Assembly (NCBI GenBank): GCA_003597935.1
Contig: QZJT01000102.1
Coordinates: 1 to 54,731 of the forward strand
DNA from: Phycisphaerales bacterium
GTDB taxonomy: Bacteria; Planctomycetota; Phycisphaerae; UBA1845
Length of the DNA stretch: 54,731 bases
Direction of reading: 5' to 3'
Shown: positions 41,247-50,800 of the stretch, one piece after another
Position numbering within the stretch: the stretch's first letter is position 1
Layout of the letters: each line of letters starts with the position of its first letter
The notes under the pieces: model-generated
The model's database searches: none
The model's input: the letters and a program-made list of their open reading frames with translations, nothing else
What the model was told of the DNA's origin: nothing
Program-made: the position numbers and the translations under genes

Positions 41247-42734
41247 TCATACGCTCGCCCCTCCGCCCCGAATCCGTTCGATCAGCGCCGACGTGCTCAG
41301 CCCTTCCACCAGTGGTAACAACACGACCCGCCCGCCGCACGACTTCACGAAATCCGCCCCGACTACGCCCCTTCCGGCCCAGTCCTCACCCTTGACCAGC
41401 ACGTCCGGCCGCACCTGCCGGATGAGCGCCTCCGGGGTGGGGGCGTCAAAGCCGACCACGTAATCGACCGAGGACATCTCGCTGAGCACGGCGCAGCGAT
41501 GCTCGAAGCGGTTGATCGGCCGGTCGTCGCCTTTGCCCTGCCCGCGGATCGATTCGTCCGAGTTCAGCCCCACCACCAGCACCGACGCCTGCTCGCGGCA
41601 GCGGCGCAGAAAATCGACGTGCCCGGCGTGTACAATGTCGAAGCACCCGTTGGTGAAAGCCACCGTCTCTCCCCGGTCGCGGCGCAGTGTCAACTCGGCG
41701 GACAGCTCCTCGATGCCGCGGAGCTTGCCGTTCCGTCGCTGAGATTCGAGCTGCAGCTCCGCCAGCACCTCCTCGGCGCTGATCGGCACGCAGCCGAACT
41801 TCTCTACTTCCAGACCGCCGCAGATGTTCGCCAGCCGCGCCGAATCCTCCAGCCCGGCCCCGGCCGCCACGGACGCCGCCAGCGCCGCCAGCACCGCATC
41901 GCCCGCGCCGGTATTGTCGTAGACGCTCCGCGGGCGGGTGGGGACATGGACCCAACGGCCGTCGCGCACGACCACCGATCCGTCGCGATCGACCGTCGCT
42001 ACGATCGCCGTCACGTCCACGGCCGGGATCAGCCGCACGCCCGCTTCGCCCACGGAGGCGACCGAGCCGAGCGACGCACCGACGGCGTGGCCTAGTTCGT
42101 CGCGGTTGGGCGTCAGGACGGTCGCGCCGCGATAGCGGGCGTAGTCGCTGATTCGGGCCGGGTCGACGAGCACGGGCTTGCCCGCGTCGGTGGCGGCCCG
42201 GATGACGGTCGCGGCCGTTCCGTCCGTCACGACGCCCTTGTCGTAGTCCTCGATACAGACGACGTCGACCTGCTCCATCCGCTCGACGGCGGCGCTGACC
42301 ACGCGGTCGCGCTCCGCCGCGGGCAGGGGCGATCGATCCTCGTCGTCCACGCGCAGGAGTTGCTGCCGGTGGCGGTGCTGCGCCAGGCCGACCATGCGGG
42401 TCTTAGTGGTGGTGGGTCGAGTGGGGGAGACGACCACCCCTTCAGTGTCCAGCCCGATGTCGGAGAGCAGCGTTCTCAGTGTGCCGCCGTTGCGGTCTTC
42501 GCCGATGACCCCACACACCAGTACCTGGCACCCCAGCGCCCGCAGGCAGGCGGCCACGTTGGCGCTGCCGCCCACCGCGTGCCGTCGTTCCACGATCCGC
42601 AGCACCGGCACCGGGGCCTCCGGGCTGATGCGCTCGGCGTCGCCGTAGACGTACCGGTCGAGAATGAGATCGCCGATCAGCAGGACGCGCCGGCCGCGGA
42701 AACGGTGAACAATCTCGGAGAGTGCGGCGGGCAT
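41247..42734 (-). CDS. hldE: Bifunctional heptose-7-phosphate kinase / heptose-1-phosphate adenylyltransferase
   Basis: 495 residues. The N-terminal ribokinase-like domain (about 1-325) phosphorylates C1 of heptose 7-phosphate: LIGDLILDRYVYGDAERISP, HAVGGSANVAACLRALG, CIEDYDKGVV and the anion hole DNTGAGDAVLA. The C-terminal nucleotidyltransferase (about 355-495) makes ADP-heptose: FTNGCFDIVHAGHVDFLRRC with the HxGH motif, and VGLNSDESIRGQGKGDDRPI. It lies with gmhA and an epimerase. The phosphatase gmhB needed between the two activities was not seen here. The product would feed lipopolysaccharide core or another heptose glycan. Confidence 0.97.
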   Translation of the reverse strand: MPAALSEIVHRFRGRRVLLIGDLILDRYVYGDAERISPEAPVPVLRIVERRHAVGGSANVAACLRALGCQVLVCGVIGEDRNGGTLRTLLSDIGLDTEGVVVSPTRPTTTKTRMVGLAQHRHRQQLLRVDDEDRSPLPAAERDRVVSAAVERMEQVDVVCIEDYDKGVVTDGTAATVIRAATDAGKPVLVDPARISDYARYRGATVLTPNRDELGHAVGASLGSVASVGEAGVRLIPAVDVTAIVATVDRDGSVVVRDGRWVHVPTRPRSVYDNTGAGDAVLAALAASVAAGAGLEDSARLANICGGLEVEKFGCVPISAEEVLAELQLESQRRNGKLRGIEELSAELTLRRDRGETVAFTNGCFDIVHAGHVDFLRRCREQASVLVVGLNSDESIRGQGKGDDRPINRFEHRCAVLSEMSSVDYVVGFDAPTPEALIRQVRPDVLVKGEDWAGRGVVGADFVKSCGGRVVLLPLVEGLSTSALIERIRGGGASV

Positions 42735-43001
42735 CAGTCGGAAGTCGGAAACCGGAATCAGCAGGCCGGGCGTCGGAAGTCAGAAGTCACGAACCCGGTG
42801 TCGCACGCCCGACCCGGTTACGGCGTACATTCTCAGCATGGTAAAGGCGACGCTCGGAAGCCGTCAATCGTGCGCCATTCCGGCGCGCGCACCCGGATCG
42901 GTCCCGCGGCTGGGTTTGGCCGCCGCGCCGCCGGTTGCTACCATCCGGTATGGGCGGGGGCTCGCAAGGTCGGTCCCGCCGTCATCGAGAGGAGATTCGC
43001 C

Positions 43002-44267
43002 ATGTCGGGTTCACCGTCGAACCACCGCCGCCTGATGAGGCGCCTGCTGGCAGGCGTGGGGATCGGAGCGGTGGCAGCGGCGTCGCCTGGAGGAGATTTC
43101 TGCTCGACGAATGCCTCCCAGGGTGCAGCCGGACAGGCGCCAACCGCTGTGGATGCGGCGGCGCCCGCGCAGGCTGGGCAGGACGCGGTGCTCAAGCTCC
43201 CCCCCCTTGATGCCAGGATGCACGGCGCCGCCCTCGCGGCCGCCGGCCGCGGGCTGGAGTTTCTGGCCGCTTCGCAGCAGCCCGACGGCGGCTGGATCCT
43301 GCAGGACAAGTCCCACCCGGCCGTTACGGCGCTGATCGTCAAGTGTTTCCTCCAGGATCCGCGCTACGGCCCGGAGCACCCGGTCAGCCGACGCGGGCTG
43401 GACTTCATCCTGCGCAGCGTCCGAAGCGACGGCGGCATTTACGTCGACGGCGAGGGGCTGAACAACTATCACACCAGCGTGGCTCTGATGGCGCTGGCGG
43501 CCGCGAACGATCCTAAATACGAACCGACCATCCGCCGGGCGCAGGCCTATCTGCGCGACCTGCAATGGGACGACGCCGAGGGCTACGGACAGGACCACGC
43601 CTGGTACGGCGGGCAGGGCTACGGCGGCCACAAGCGGCCGGACCTCTCCAACACGCAGATGATGGTCGAGGCGCTGCACGACAGCGGTCTGGCCGCCGAC
43701 GACCCCGCCTACGGGAAGGCGGTGGCCTTCATCAGTCGCTGCCAGATGCTCAGCGAGACCAACGACCGGCCGTTCGCCCGCGGCGGCGGCGACGGCGGCT
43801 TCGTTTACACGTCGGCCGGCGACGGCGAATCCAAGGCGGGGACGGAAGTCTTCGACGGCGTGGTGCGGCTGCGCAGCTACGGCTCGATGACCTACGCCGG
43901 ATTCAAGAGCCTGCTCTACGCCGGCATCGGCCGCAAGGACGTGCGCGTGCAGCGGGCCTACGAGTGGATCCGCCGCCATTACACACTGGACAGCAACCCG
44001 AACATGCCCGGCGAAAGCTCTCACATGGGCCTGTATTATTATTATCACGTCTTCGCCCGCGCGCTTCAGGCCTGGGGCGAGCCGATCATCGTGGATGCCC
44101 ACGGCAACCCCCACCGCTGGCGGGAAGAGTTGATCGCCAAACTCACCGACGTGCAGCAGAAGGACGGGAGCTGGGTCAACGACGCCGACCGCTGGTACGA
44201 GGGCAATCCCTATCTGGTGACGGCGTACGCGGTCCTGGCGATCCAGGCGGCCGTCCGGGGAACCTGA
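43002..44267 (+). CDS. Secreted prenyltransferase/squalene-oxidase-repeat protein
   Basis: 421 residues from ATG 43002, GAGAGGAG upstream. The N-terminus SNHRRLMRRLLAGVGIGAVA is a twin-Arg-like export signal. The mature part has repeated QW-type motifs of the alpha/alpha-toroid fold: SQQPDGGWILQ, SVRSDGGIYVDG, GDGGFVYTSAGDG and QQKDGSWVNDADRWY. It lacks the DxDD motif of squalene-hopene cyclases and the zinc site of prenyltransferases, so an enzymatic role is uncertain. I recall secreted proteins of this type as widespread in planctomycetes, function unknown. The next gene starts five bases after its stop. Confidence 0.8.
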   Translation: MSGSPSNHRRLMRRLLAGVGIGAVAAASPGGDFCSTNASQGAAGQAPTAVDAAAPAQAGQDAVLKLPPLDARMHGAALAAAGRGLEFLAASQQPDGGWILQDKSHPAVTALIVKCFLQDPRYGPEHPVSRRGLDFILRSVRSDGGIYVDGEGLNNYHTSVALMALAAANDPKYEPTIRRAQAYLRDLQWDDAEGYGQDHAWYGGQGYGGHKRPDLSNTQMMVEALHDSGLAADDPAYGKAVAFISRCQMLSETNDRPFARGGGDGGFVYTSAGDGESKAGTEVFDGVVRLRSYGSMTYAGFKSLLYAGIGRKDVRVQRAYEWIRRHYTLDSNPNMPGESSHMGLYYYYHVFARALQAWGEPIIVDAHGNPHRWREELIAKLTDVQQKDGSWVNDADRWYEGNPYLVTAYAVLAIQAAVRGT

Positions 44268-44272
44268 GGGCT

Positions 44273-45001
44273 ATGGACCGGACCGAAGACACACCGGTGG
44301 AACCCGCAGACGACGGACGGACCGGTCCGCCCGCCCGCTGCGACGCGGCCGCGCCGGCCGCGCCCGCCCCCGTGCCGCCGCCCGATGACGACGCGCCCTT
44401 CGGCGTGGGCCTGATCGACGAGGCGGCTGCATCGCCCCCCCCCGAGGCGCCGGCGGAACCGTGGCCGGACGCACCCGAGGGCCCGCCCCTCGAGGACGCG
44501 GACGTGGACGCGGTTGCCGCGTCCGGCGATGAAGCGCCGGACGCCTACGCCTTCGAGGCGCCCGTCGCCTGTGCGTTCGAGGCGCCGCCGATCTCAGGCG
44601 GCGAAGCCGGGGCGGCAGACCTGACGGGGCAGGAGTCAGTGCCGTCAGCGCCGGCCGCTGCGCCTGCCGACGGCATTACCGAGCGCGAGCCCGGTCCGGC
44701 TGCTCGTCCGATCCGTGACTCGTGGGACCCGGCCGCCACTCCTCGCCACCTGGCCGTGGAGCTGAAGCGCATCGAGGCGAGGATCACCGAACTGCTGGAG
44801 GGGATCGACCCGCGCCGCAAGCGCCGCCTGGAAGGCACGCGCCGCTGGCTCGAACTTCAGGACGACATCGCCGCCATGCGCTTCGACGGGCGCATCGACG
44901 AAGCCCGCGTCCGCGAGATCAACGCCCTGTGCGCCAAGCGCCATCGTCTCTTCCGCCACCTGAACTTCCTCGTGGCCACACGTCCCACGTGGAACACGTA
45001 A
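44273..45001 (+). CDS. Pro/Ala/Glu-rich protein with a conserved-looking helical C-terminus
   Basis: 242 residues. The first ~160 are low-complexity and acidic (VPPPDDDAPFGVGLIDEAAA), probably disordered. The last ~75 look folded and basic: ELKRIEARITELLEGIDPRR, KRRLEGTRRWLELQDDIAAM, INALCAKRHRLFRHLNFLV. A coiled coil or helical hairpin is likely. No signal peptide. It follows the prenyltransferase-repeat gene by five bases, so they share a transcript. Confidence 0.6.
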   Translation: MDRTEDTPVEPADDGRTGPPARCDAAAPAAPAPVPPPDDDAPFGVGLIDEAAASPPPEAPAEPWPDAPEGPPLEDADVDAVAASGDEAPDAYAFEAPVACAFEAPPISGGEAGAADLTGQESVPSAPAAAPADGITEREPGPAARPIRDSWDPAATPRHLAVELKRIEARITELLEGIDPRRKRRLEGTRRWLELQDDIAAMRFDGRIDEARVREINALCAKRHRLFRHLNFLVATRPTWNT

Positions 45002-45018
45002 GAAGCGGGTCGTGCCCG

Positions 45019-47820
45019 CTACGGCGCCCGCCGCTGCGCCGCCTTCAGCAGGTTGTCGAACGCCGCCGTGTAGCGACCGCCCGCCGCCGGATCGGCGTAG
45101 TAGCGGTTGACTTGCTGATTGCGGATGACTTTCACGATGTCGGCCGGATCGTGCCCGAGGGCGTCGCGGCACTGCAAGTCGCGCAGCAGCGCCTTCCAGC
45201 GGAGGGGGTATTGCGGGGACAACGTGGTCGCCACTTTGTTGAACATCGGCAGGGCCGTCTCGTGCTCCGCGGTCTGGAAATAGGATTCCGCCAGGCCCAT
45301 GATGGCCCGCGCGTCGCCACCCTCGCCCGCCTGGCCGGACAGCGCCTCGCGGGCGCCGCACTCTTCGAACAGCCTGCGGGCCTGGGCCGGATCGCCGGAC
45401 AAGAGCAGTGCCTCTGCGAGCTGCAGCTTCAGCGCCCGCCGCCCGGCCGCGTCCACGCGCGATTCCGGCCTGTCGGCCCAGGTGCAAAGGTGCTCCGCCA
45501 GGCGCCGGGCCAGTTCGGCCCGCTGCTGGGCGCCCTCCGTCTTGCCGGTGACCGACTCATCTTCCAGGGCCGCCGCCAGCGGTGCATAGAGCGCTTGCAG
45601 CGTCGCGCCGGCGCCCGTAGGGTCGGCCGCGACGTAGCCCGGCAGCAGCGCGGCCGCCTCATCCAGGCGGCCCAATCGCTGCAGCGCGGTCAGTCGCGTC
45701 GCCAGCACGGCCCCCATCGGACGGGTCGCGTGGGGCCAGGTCTTCTCGAAATCAGCCAGGGCATCCAGCGCCCGCTGCGGGTTTCCGATCGTCGGCAGCA
45801 GTTGCGCCCGCGCCTGGACCAGCGTCGCCTCGGCCAGCAGGTCATCGATCTCCTGCACGCGGTCGGGCGCGGCCGTGGCTTTCAACTCTGCGGCGCGGGC
45901 GTTGAAATCCCGCAGCAGGTCGAAGATCTCCGTGGCCCCGCGGCGGATGGTCACCGCGTCCATGCCGCCCTGGGCGGTGGCTTCCAGGAGCCCGGCCGAA
46001 AGACTCCGGGCGCGGAAGCACATCGCCTCCAGCGCGTGTTCGTGCAGCGGCTCGACGAGCAGGTACTGGGCGGCCGCGTCCGCGAAACGCCCCGCGTCCT
46101 CCAGCGCCAGGGCATAGAAAAACCGCCAATAACGCGCTTCAGGAGCGGCGCCATGTCGCGACACCAGCGCCCCCAGGGCGTCCCGGTAGAGGGCATTGAT
46201 CGCCTCGCGATCCGCACCGGGATCGGCGCGAAGCTGATACGTCAGTTGCACCGCCAGCAGGGACGCCCGCAGCGCCTCGGAGAACCTGGGGTAATCGTGT
46301 CCGACGCGCAGGAACCGTCGCGCCGCTTCCACGCTGTCGCCGAGGTGCTGACGGGCGACGGCCAGGTTGAAGGCGATCTCCGGCTCCAGCGAAGCGTGGG
46401 CCGCGCCGGCGCCGATCGACGCCCCGACGTCCAGCACCCGCCGCCGCAGCGCCTCCGGCGTCGCGCCGCCCGGGTGGGGCGGGCCTTCGGGGGGGGGCCA
46501 GGCGCCTCCCGATTCCTCCATGCGGCGGGCGTCGCGCAGGAGGCCCGCCATCAGGGCGGCTTTTTCGATGTCATCCAGAGCGGCCACGTCGGCGCCCGCG
46601 CCGATCAAGTCGTAGAGCGTGCCGTAGATCTCGTCCTTGTGGCCGGCGTGGCCCTCCGCGAGCTGCACCAGCTCGGCCGTCGCCGCCGCCTCTTCCGCCG
46701 CCGCGCGGGCGGCGTCGTTGCTGCTGCGGGCCGCAGCGGCGGCGGCCTTGTGCAAGGCCCGCTGCGCCATTGCCACCACCAGCCGCAGGCCGAACGTTTC
46801 CGCCCCGGCCGCGGCCGCCTCGTGCTCGAAGTCGCGCAGCACCTCGGCGGCGGCGACCTGCCGCCCCGCGTGCTGCAACGCTCTCGACCGCTCGACCACC
46901 GCCCGCAGCTTGACCCACGCGAGGGAGCGTCGCTCGTCTGCGTCGGCGACCTTCTCGACGGCGCTGACCGCGGCCTCCAGGTGGCGATCGGCGTCGCCGT
47001 CCAATCCCAGCAGCCGCTCCGTCATGCCCGCCAGCAGCAGTGTCTGGGCTTGCAGGTGCGTCTGGTCGTGCGGCTTTTCGAGCAGCCAGGCGTCCTCTTC
47101 CAGCCGGTCGAGAACCGATTCCAGCCGCTCATGTCGCACCGGATCGCGCGGCGGACGATGGAGCGCGTCGTAGAAATGAGCCCAGATGATCACGTATCGG
47201 GCCTGCTGCTCGGCCGTTTCGAGACGGTCGATGTAGCCGCTCTCCTCCACCCGCTCGTAGTCGCGCAGGTTCATCGCGTCGAGCCGCGCGTATTCCGACT
47301 CGACGTCCGCCAGCACCTTCTCCAGCAGCGCCACCGCCCGCCCGGCGCGATCCGCCAGTACCCGCCGGTCGTCCGCGTTGCCGCCCAGCAGTACGATGCG
47401 GGCGATGGCCGGCGCCGCCTCCTCGTTGAGCAGCGACCCCGCCAGCACACAACGCCACTCGTGACGGCGCGGATCAGTGTCGCGCATGCGGATGAGTTGT
47501 TCCAGCAGCCGGTTCGCCTCCGCCAGCGCCGCCATCCGCTGCGCTTCGCTCAGTGTTTCGTCGGCATAGCGGGAAAGCTGCACCTGCCGCTGCAGCAGGA
47601 TCAGCGACTCCTCGTTGCGCGGCGGGAACTCCTTCAGGTGCAGTTCCAGCAGTTCCGTCAATCCGCGCACGCGCAGGGCGTTGTGAAACGCGGCGGCGTC
47701 GAATCGGTCCTCCTCCGCCGGCCGCTCCTGCGCCAGCGTCGCCGCAGCAAGCGCACCGACGAATGCCATACACGCCACGCGCAGCAAGCCCCGCCTCCCT
47801 GAACCGCGCTCCTCCTGCAT
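45019..47820 (-). CDS. Large exported TPR-like helical repeat protein
   Basis: 933 residues from ATG 47820, which overlaps the protease stop by one base (TGATG). Signal peptide LLRVACMAFVGALAAATLAQ. The rest is Ala/Arg/Glu-rich helical repeats of TPR type, for example FAVA-like segments EIAFNLAVARQHLGDSVEAA, ARYWRFFYALALEDAGRFAD and LAEALLLSGDPAQARRLFEE. No enzymatic motif. Coupled translation suggests it works with the Tricorn-like lipoprotein, perhaps as a periplasmic scaffold or adaptor. Confidence 0.75.
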   Translation of the reverse strand: MQEERGSGRRGLLRVACMAFVGALAAATLAQERPAEEDRFDAAAFHNALRVRGLTELLELHLKEFPPRNEESLILLQRQVQLSRYADETLSEAQRMAALAEANRLLEQLIRMRDTDPRRHEWRCVLAGSLLNEEAAPAIARIVLLGGNADDRRVLADRAGRAVALLEKVLADVESEYARLDAMNLRDYERVEESGYIDRLETAEQQARYVIIWAHFYDALHRPPRDPVRHERLESVLDRLEEDAWLLEKPHDQTHLQAQTLLLAGMTERLLGLDGDADRHLEAAVSAVEKVADADERRSLAWVKLRAVVERSRALQHAGRQVAAAEVLRDFEHEAAAAGAETFGLRLVVAMAQRALHKAAAAAARSSNDAARAAAEEAAATAELVQLAEGHAGHKDEIYGTLYDLIGAGADVAALDDIEKAALMAGLLRDARRMEESGGAWPPPEGPPHPGGATPEALRRRVLDVGASIGAGAAHASLEPEIAFNLAVARQHLGDSVEAARRFLRVGHDYPRFSEALRASLLAVQLTYQLRADPGADREAINALYRDALGALVSRHGAAPEARYWRFFYALALEDAGRFADAAAQYLLVEPLHEHALEAMCFRARSLSAGLLEATAQGGMDAVTIRRGATEIFDLLRDFNARAAELKATAAPDRVQEIDDLLAEATLVQARAQLLPTIGNPQRALDALADFEKTWPHATRPMGAVLATRLTALQRLGRLDEAAALLPGYVAADPTGAGATLQALYAPLAAALEDESVTGKTEGAQQRAELARRLAEHLCTWADRPESRVDAAGRRALKLQLAEALLLSGDPAQARRLFEECGAREALSGQAGEGGDARAIMGLAESYFQTAEHETALPMFNKVATTLSPQYPLRWKALLRDLQCRDALGHDPADIVKVIRNQQVNRYYADPAAGGRYTAAFDNLLKAAQRRAP

Positions 47821-50800
47821 CACAGCCGCCTCAACAGATCCTCGACCGCCGCCCGCAACTGCTCGTCCTCGTCGCGCGACTCCGCCTCGGGCGTCTGATC
47901 CACGATGAGGTGCGGGCGGGCGCCGTGGTTCTCCATGTCCGTGCCGTCGAGCAGATACCAGCCGCGGAAGGGCAGCCGCACGAAGGTGCCGTCGATCAGC
48001 GCCGTGCCGCCGGTGCTGATGACCGAGCCGTGCGTCTCCTGCCCGACCAGCGTGCCGCGTTTCAACGTCTTGAAGGCGTGGGAGATGATCTCGGCGTTGG
48101 AGAAGCTCTTCTCGTTGCACAGCAGGTTGATCGGCAGCGCGTAGCGCTGAATGAACAGCCGGTCCTGTGGGTAGAAGCCCGGCGTGTGCTCCGCCCCGCG
48201 CGGCACGGTGTAGGCGTGCGGCTGAACCATGATCGACGACAGCAGCCGGTCGGTCGTCCACCCCCCCCCGTTGTTGCGCACGTCGATGATGAGGCCCTGC
48301 TTGTCCGACGCGGCCGCGTACAGATCGCGCTCGAACACGTCCAGCGACGGCTGGCTCATGCCCTGAATGTGGATGTAGCCGATCCGTCCGTCCGACCACT
48401 CGGCGACCTTCTCCGCGGTGGCCAGCCGCCAATCCTCATACTTGAGCTGACGGTCGGCCGCGAAACTCGTGGGCGTGACCAGCACGTTCAGCTCGGCCTC
48501 TTCCCCGCCTTCGAGCGTGCGGCGGATAGTGACGATCGTCTCTTCGTTCACCCGTCCGCGCAGGCGCGATTCGACCGTATCGGTCGGGCCGAACGGCTCC
48601 AGGTTGACGGCGGTGACGACGTCACCGGGTTTCAGCGCCATCGAGCCGACGTCGGCCGGACCGTGCCGGATCACCTTCGTGACCTGAAAGCCGCCGTCGA
48701 CCCGATGGTGGATTGTACCCAGCCGGCCCATCGCCTGCCGGTTGGGGCTGGCGGCGTCCGGCGCCCGAATGCCCAGGTGCGAGCCGCTCAGTTCGCCCAG
48801 GAAGTACGCGGCGACATAGTTGAACTCGTCCGCCCGCCGGGCGTTGCGGGCCAGGGCGTGGTACTTCCGCGTCAGCGCGTCCCAGTCCAGGTCTTTCAGG
48901 GTCGGGTGGTAGAATTGCTCCCCCAGCGTGCGGGCGGCGTCGAGAAACTTCTGGCTCGACTGCGCTTGCAGGTCGATGCGGATGCTGTCGGTGAGGTCCA
49001 CGTACTCGACCTTGCCCCCGGCGGGGGGCACCGTGCCGGCGCGGCCGCCGCTGACGAAGACCACCTTGTCGCCCGTCAGTGACACGTGCTGCACCGACGC
49101 GACGCCAGTCAGGTTCTTTCGGTCTTCTCCGTCCCACTTGATCGAGTACAGCCCGCTCTCGCCGTAACTGCCGGTGAAGATGTAGCGGTCGCCCCCCGGC
49201 GTGATCTCGTTGTTGCCCTCCGAGCCGTTCCAGGAGGTGACGCGGCGCAGCCGCAGATACGCATCCTGGAGGTCCTCCATCGTAAACGGCGGCTCCTTGT
49301 CCTCTTTCTCCTTGTCCTCTTTCTCCTCGTCTTCGCCCTCGGCTTTCGCCTCCTCGTCGGCGTCTTTGCCCTCCTCGGCCGGTTTCTGGTCGCCGTCCGG
49401 CTTCTCTTCGGCGGCGCCGTCCGGCTTTGCGGCCTTGCCGTCCGCTGCGCCGGCGTCCTCCGTCTCTTTTTCCGGTTTCTTCACCGGCAGCGGTTTGCGT
49501 TTCTTGGCGGCCTCCTCGGCGTCCTTGTAATACTTGTCGAGTTCCTTGGGCGTCATCGCCTCCATGTCGCGGTCCAGATACACCATCCAGACGTCGAACT
49601 CCTCATTGACCCGTTCGGACACGAAACTGAGAATCTTCCCGTCCGCCGACCAGCGGGGGTTGCCGTCGTTGTCCGGGTGCCGCGTGACGTTGATCGCGGG
49701 GGCCGATCCATCGACCGGCACGATCCAGATGTCGGCGTTGAAGTTCATGTTGCTCTGTTCATAGGCGACGTGGCGGCTGTCCGGGCTCCAGCGCCAGTTC
49801 AGTCCGGTGTCCCAGCCGGTCGCCAGCGCCCGTGTGGTTCCCGCCTCCAGGTCGAGGACCATCAGATCGCCGCGGCCGCGGCGGAACGCGAGCATCTTGC
49901 CATCCGGAGACGGGCTGGGCTGGCGGTCGTGGTGCTCGCTCTTCACCACCGCCTCGACGTTGAACTTCACCGCGTCGTGCCAGCGCTGCGGCCGCAGTTC
50001 CTTGGGCAGTTCCTCTTCCTTGGATTTCGCTTTGTCCTCTTCCTTCTTCTCATCCTTGGTTTCGTCCTCTTTCTTCGATTCCTGGCCGCTGGCCGCGTCC
50101 GCCTCCTTGCCGGTTTCGCCCTCGCCGTTCTTCTTTTCGTCTTCCTTCGCTTCGGCGTCCTTCTCGTCCTTCTCGTCGGCGCCTTCCCCGGCTTCTTCTT
50201 CCTTGGACGGCCTGGTGGCTTTCTCGAACTCTTCCTTGATCTCGCTGCGCGTCAACTGCACGGTGGCGGCATGGATCGACAGCGTCCCGTCGCCGTCGTC
50301 CACGAAATACAGCTTCAGCCCGTCGGGCGACCAGGCGATGTCCTGCGCCCGCCACGCGTCGCGCGTGACGCGCACCGTCGGGCTTTTCTCCTCGATGTTG
50401 CGCACGTAGACGTCGCCGTATGCCGCGAACGCCATGACCTTGCCGTCCGGGCTGAGGGCCGCCTCCGACACACTGCGGTTGATGGATTTGATCTCGTAGT
50501 TGTCCGACTCATCTTCGCTGGCGCTGATCTTCAGCGGCTCCGGCTGTGGATCGCGCTGCGTCAGGTCCAGGCGGTAGAGCGTGTCCCACACCGTCAGCAC
50601 CACCGTCGTGCCGTCGCCGGAGACGTCGAACGCGGTGACGCCGTCCTCGGTGAAGTGGGTGAGCCGGGCGGCATTCCGGTCGCCCCGTTCGATGCCCATG
50701 CGGTACAGGTTGACCACGCCGTCCTGGCGATCGGACATGAAGATGAGGCCGTCGCCTACCCACGTCGCCCGCCCGTCGTTGCCCTCCCACGTGGTCAGTT

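Noticed and set aside
43002-44267. Squalene-hopene cyclase
   Set aside because: Too short, exported, and without the DxDD motif; only the toroid repeats are shared.
44722-47802. Very long open frame (about 1000 codons) on the plus strand
   Set aside because: It lies opposite the TPR-protein gene, its product is Arg/Gln/Gly-rich without any domain, and the minus strand has a signal peptide, coupled start and helical repeats.
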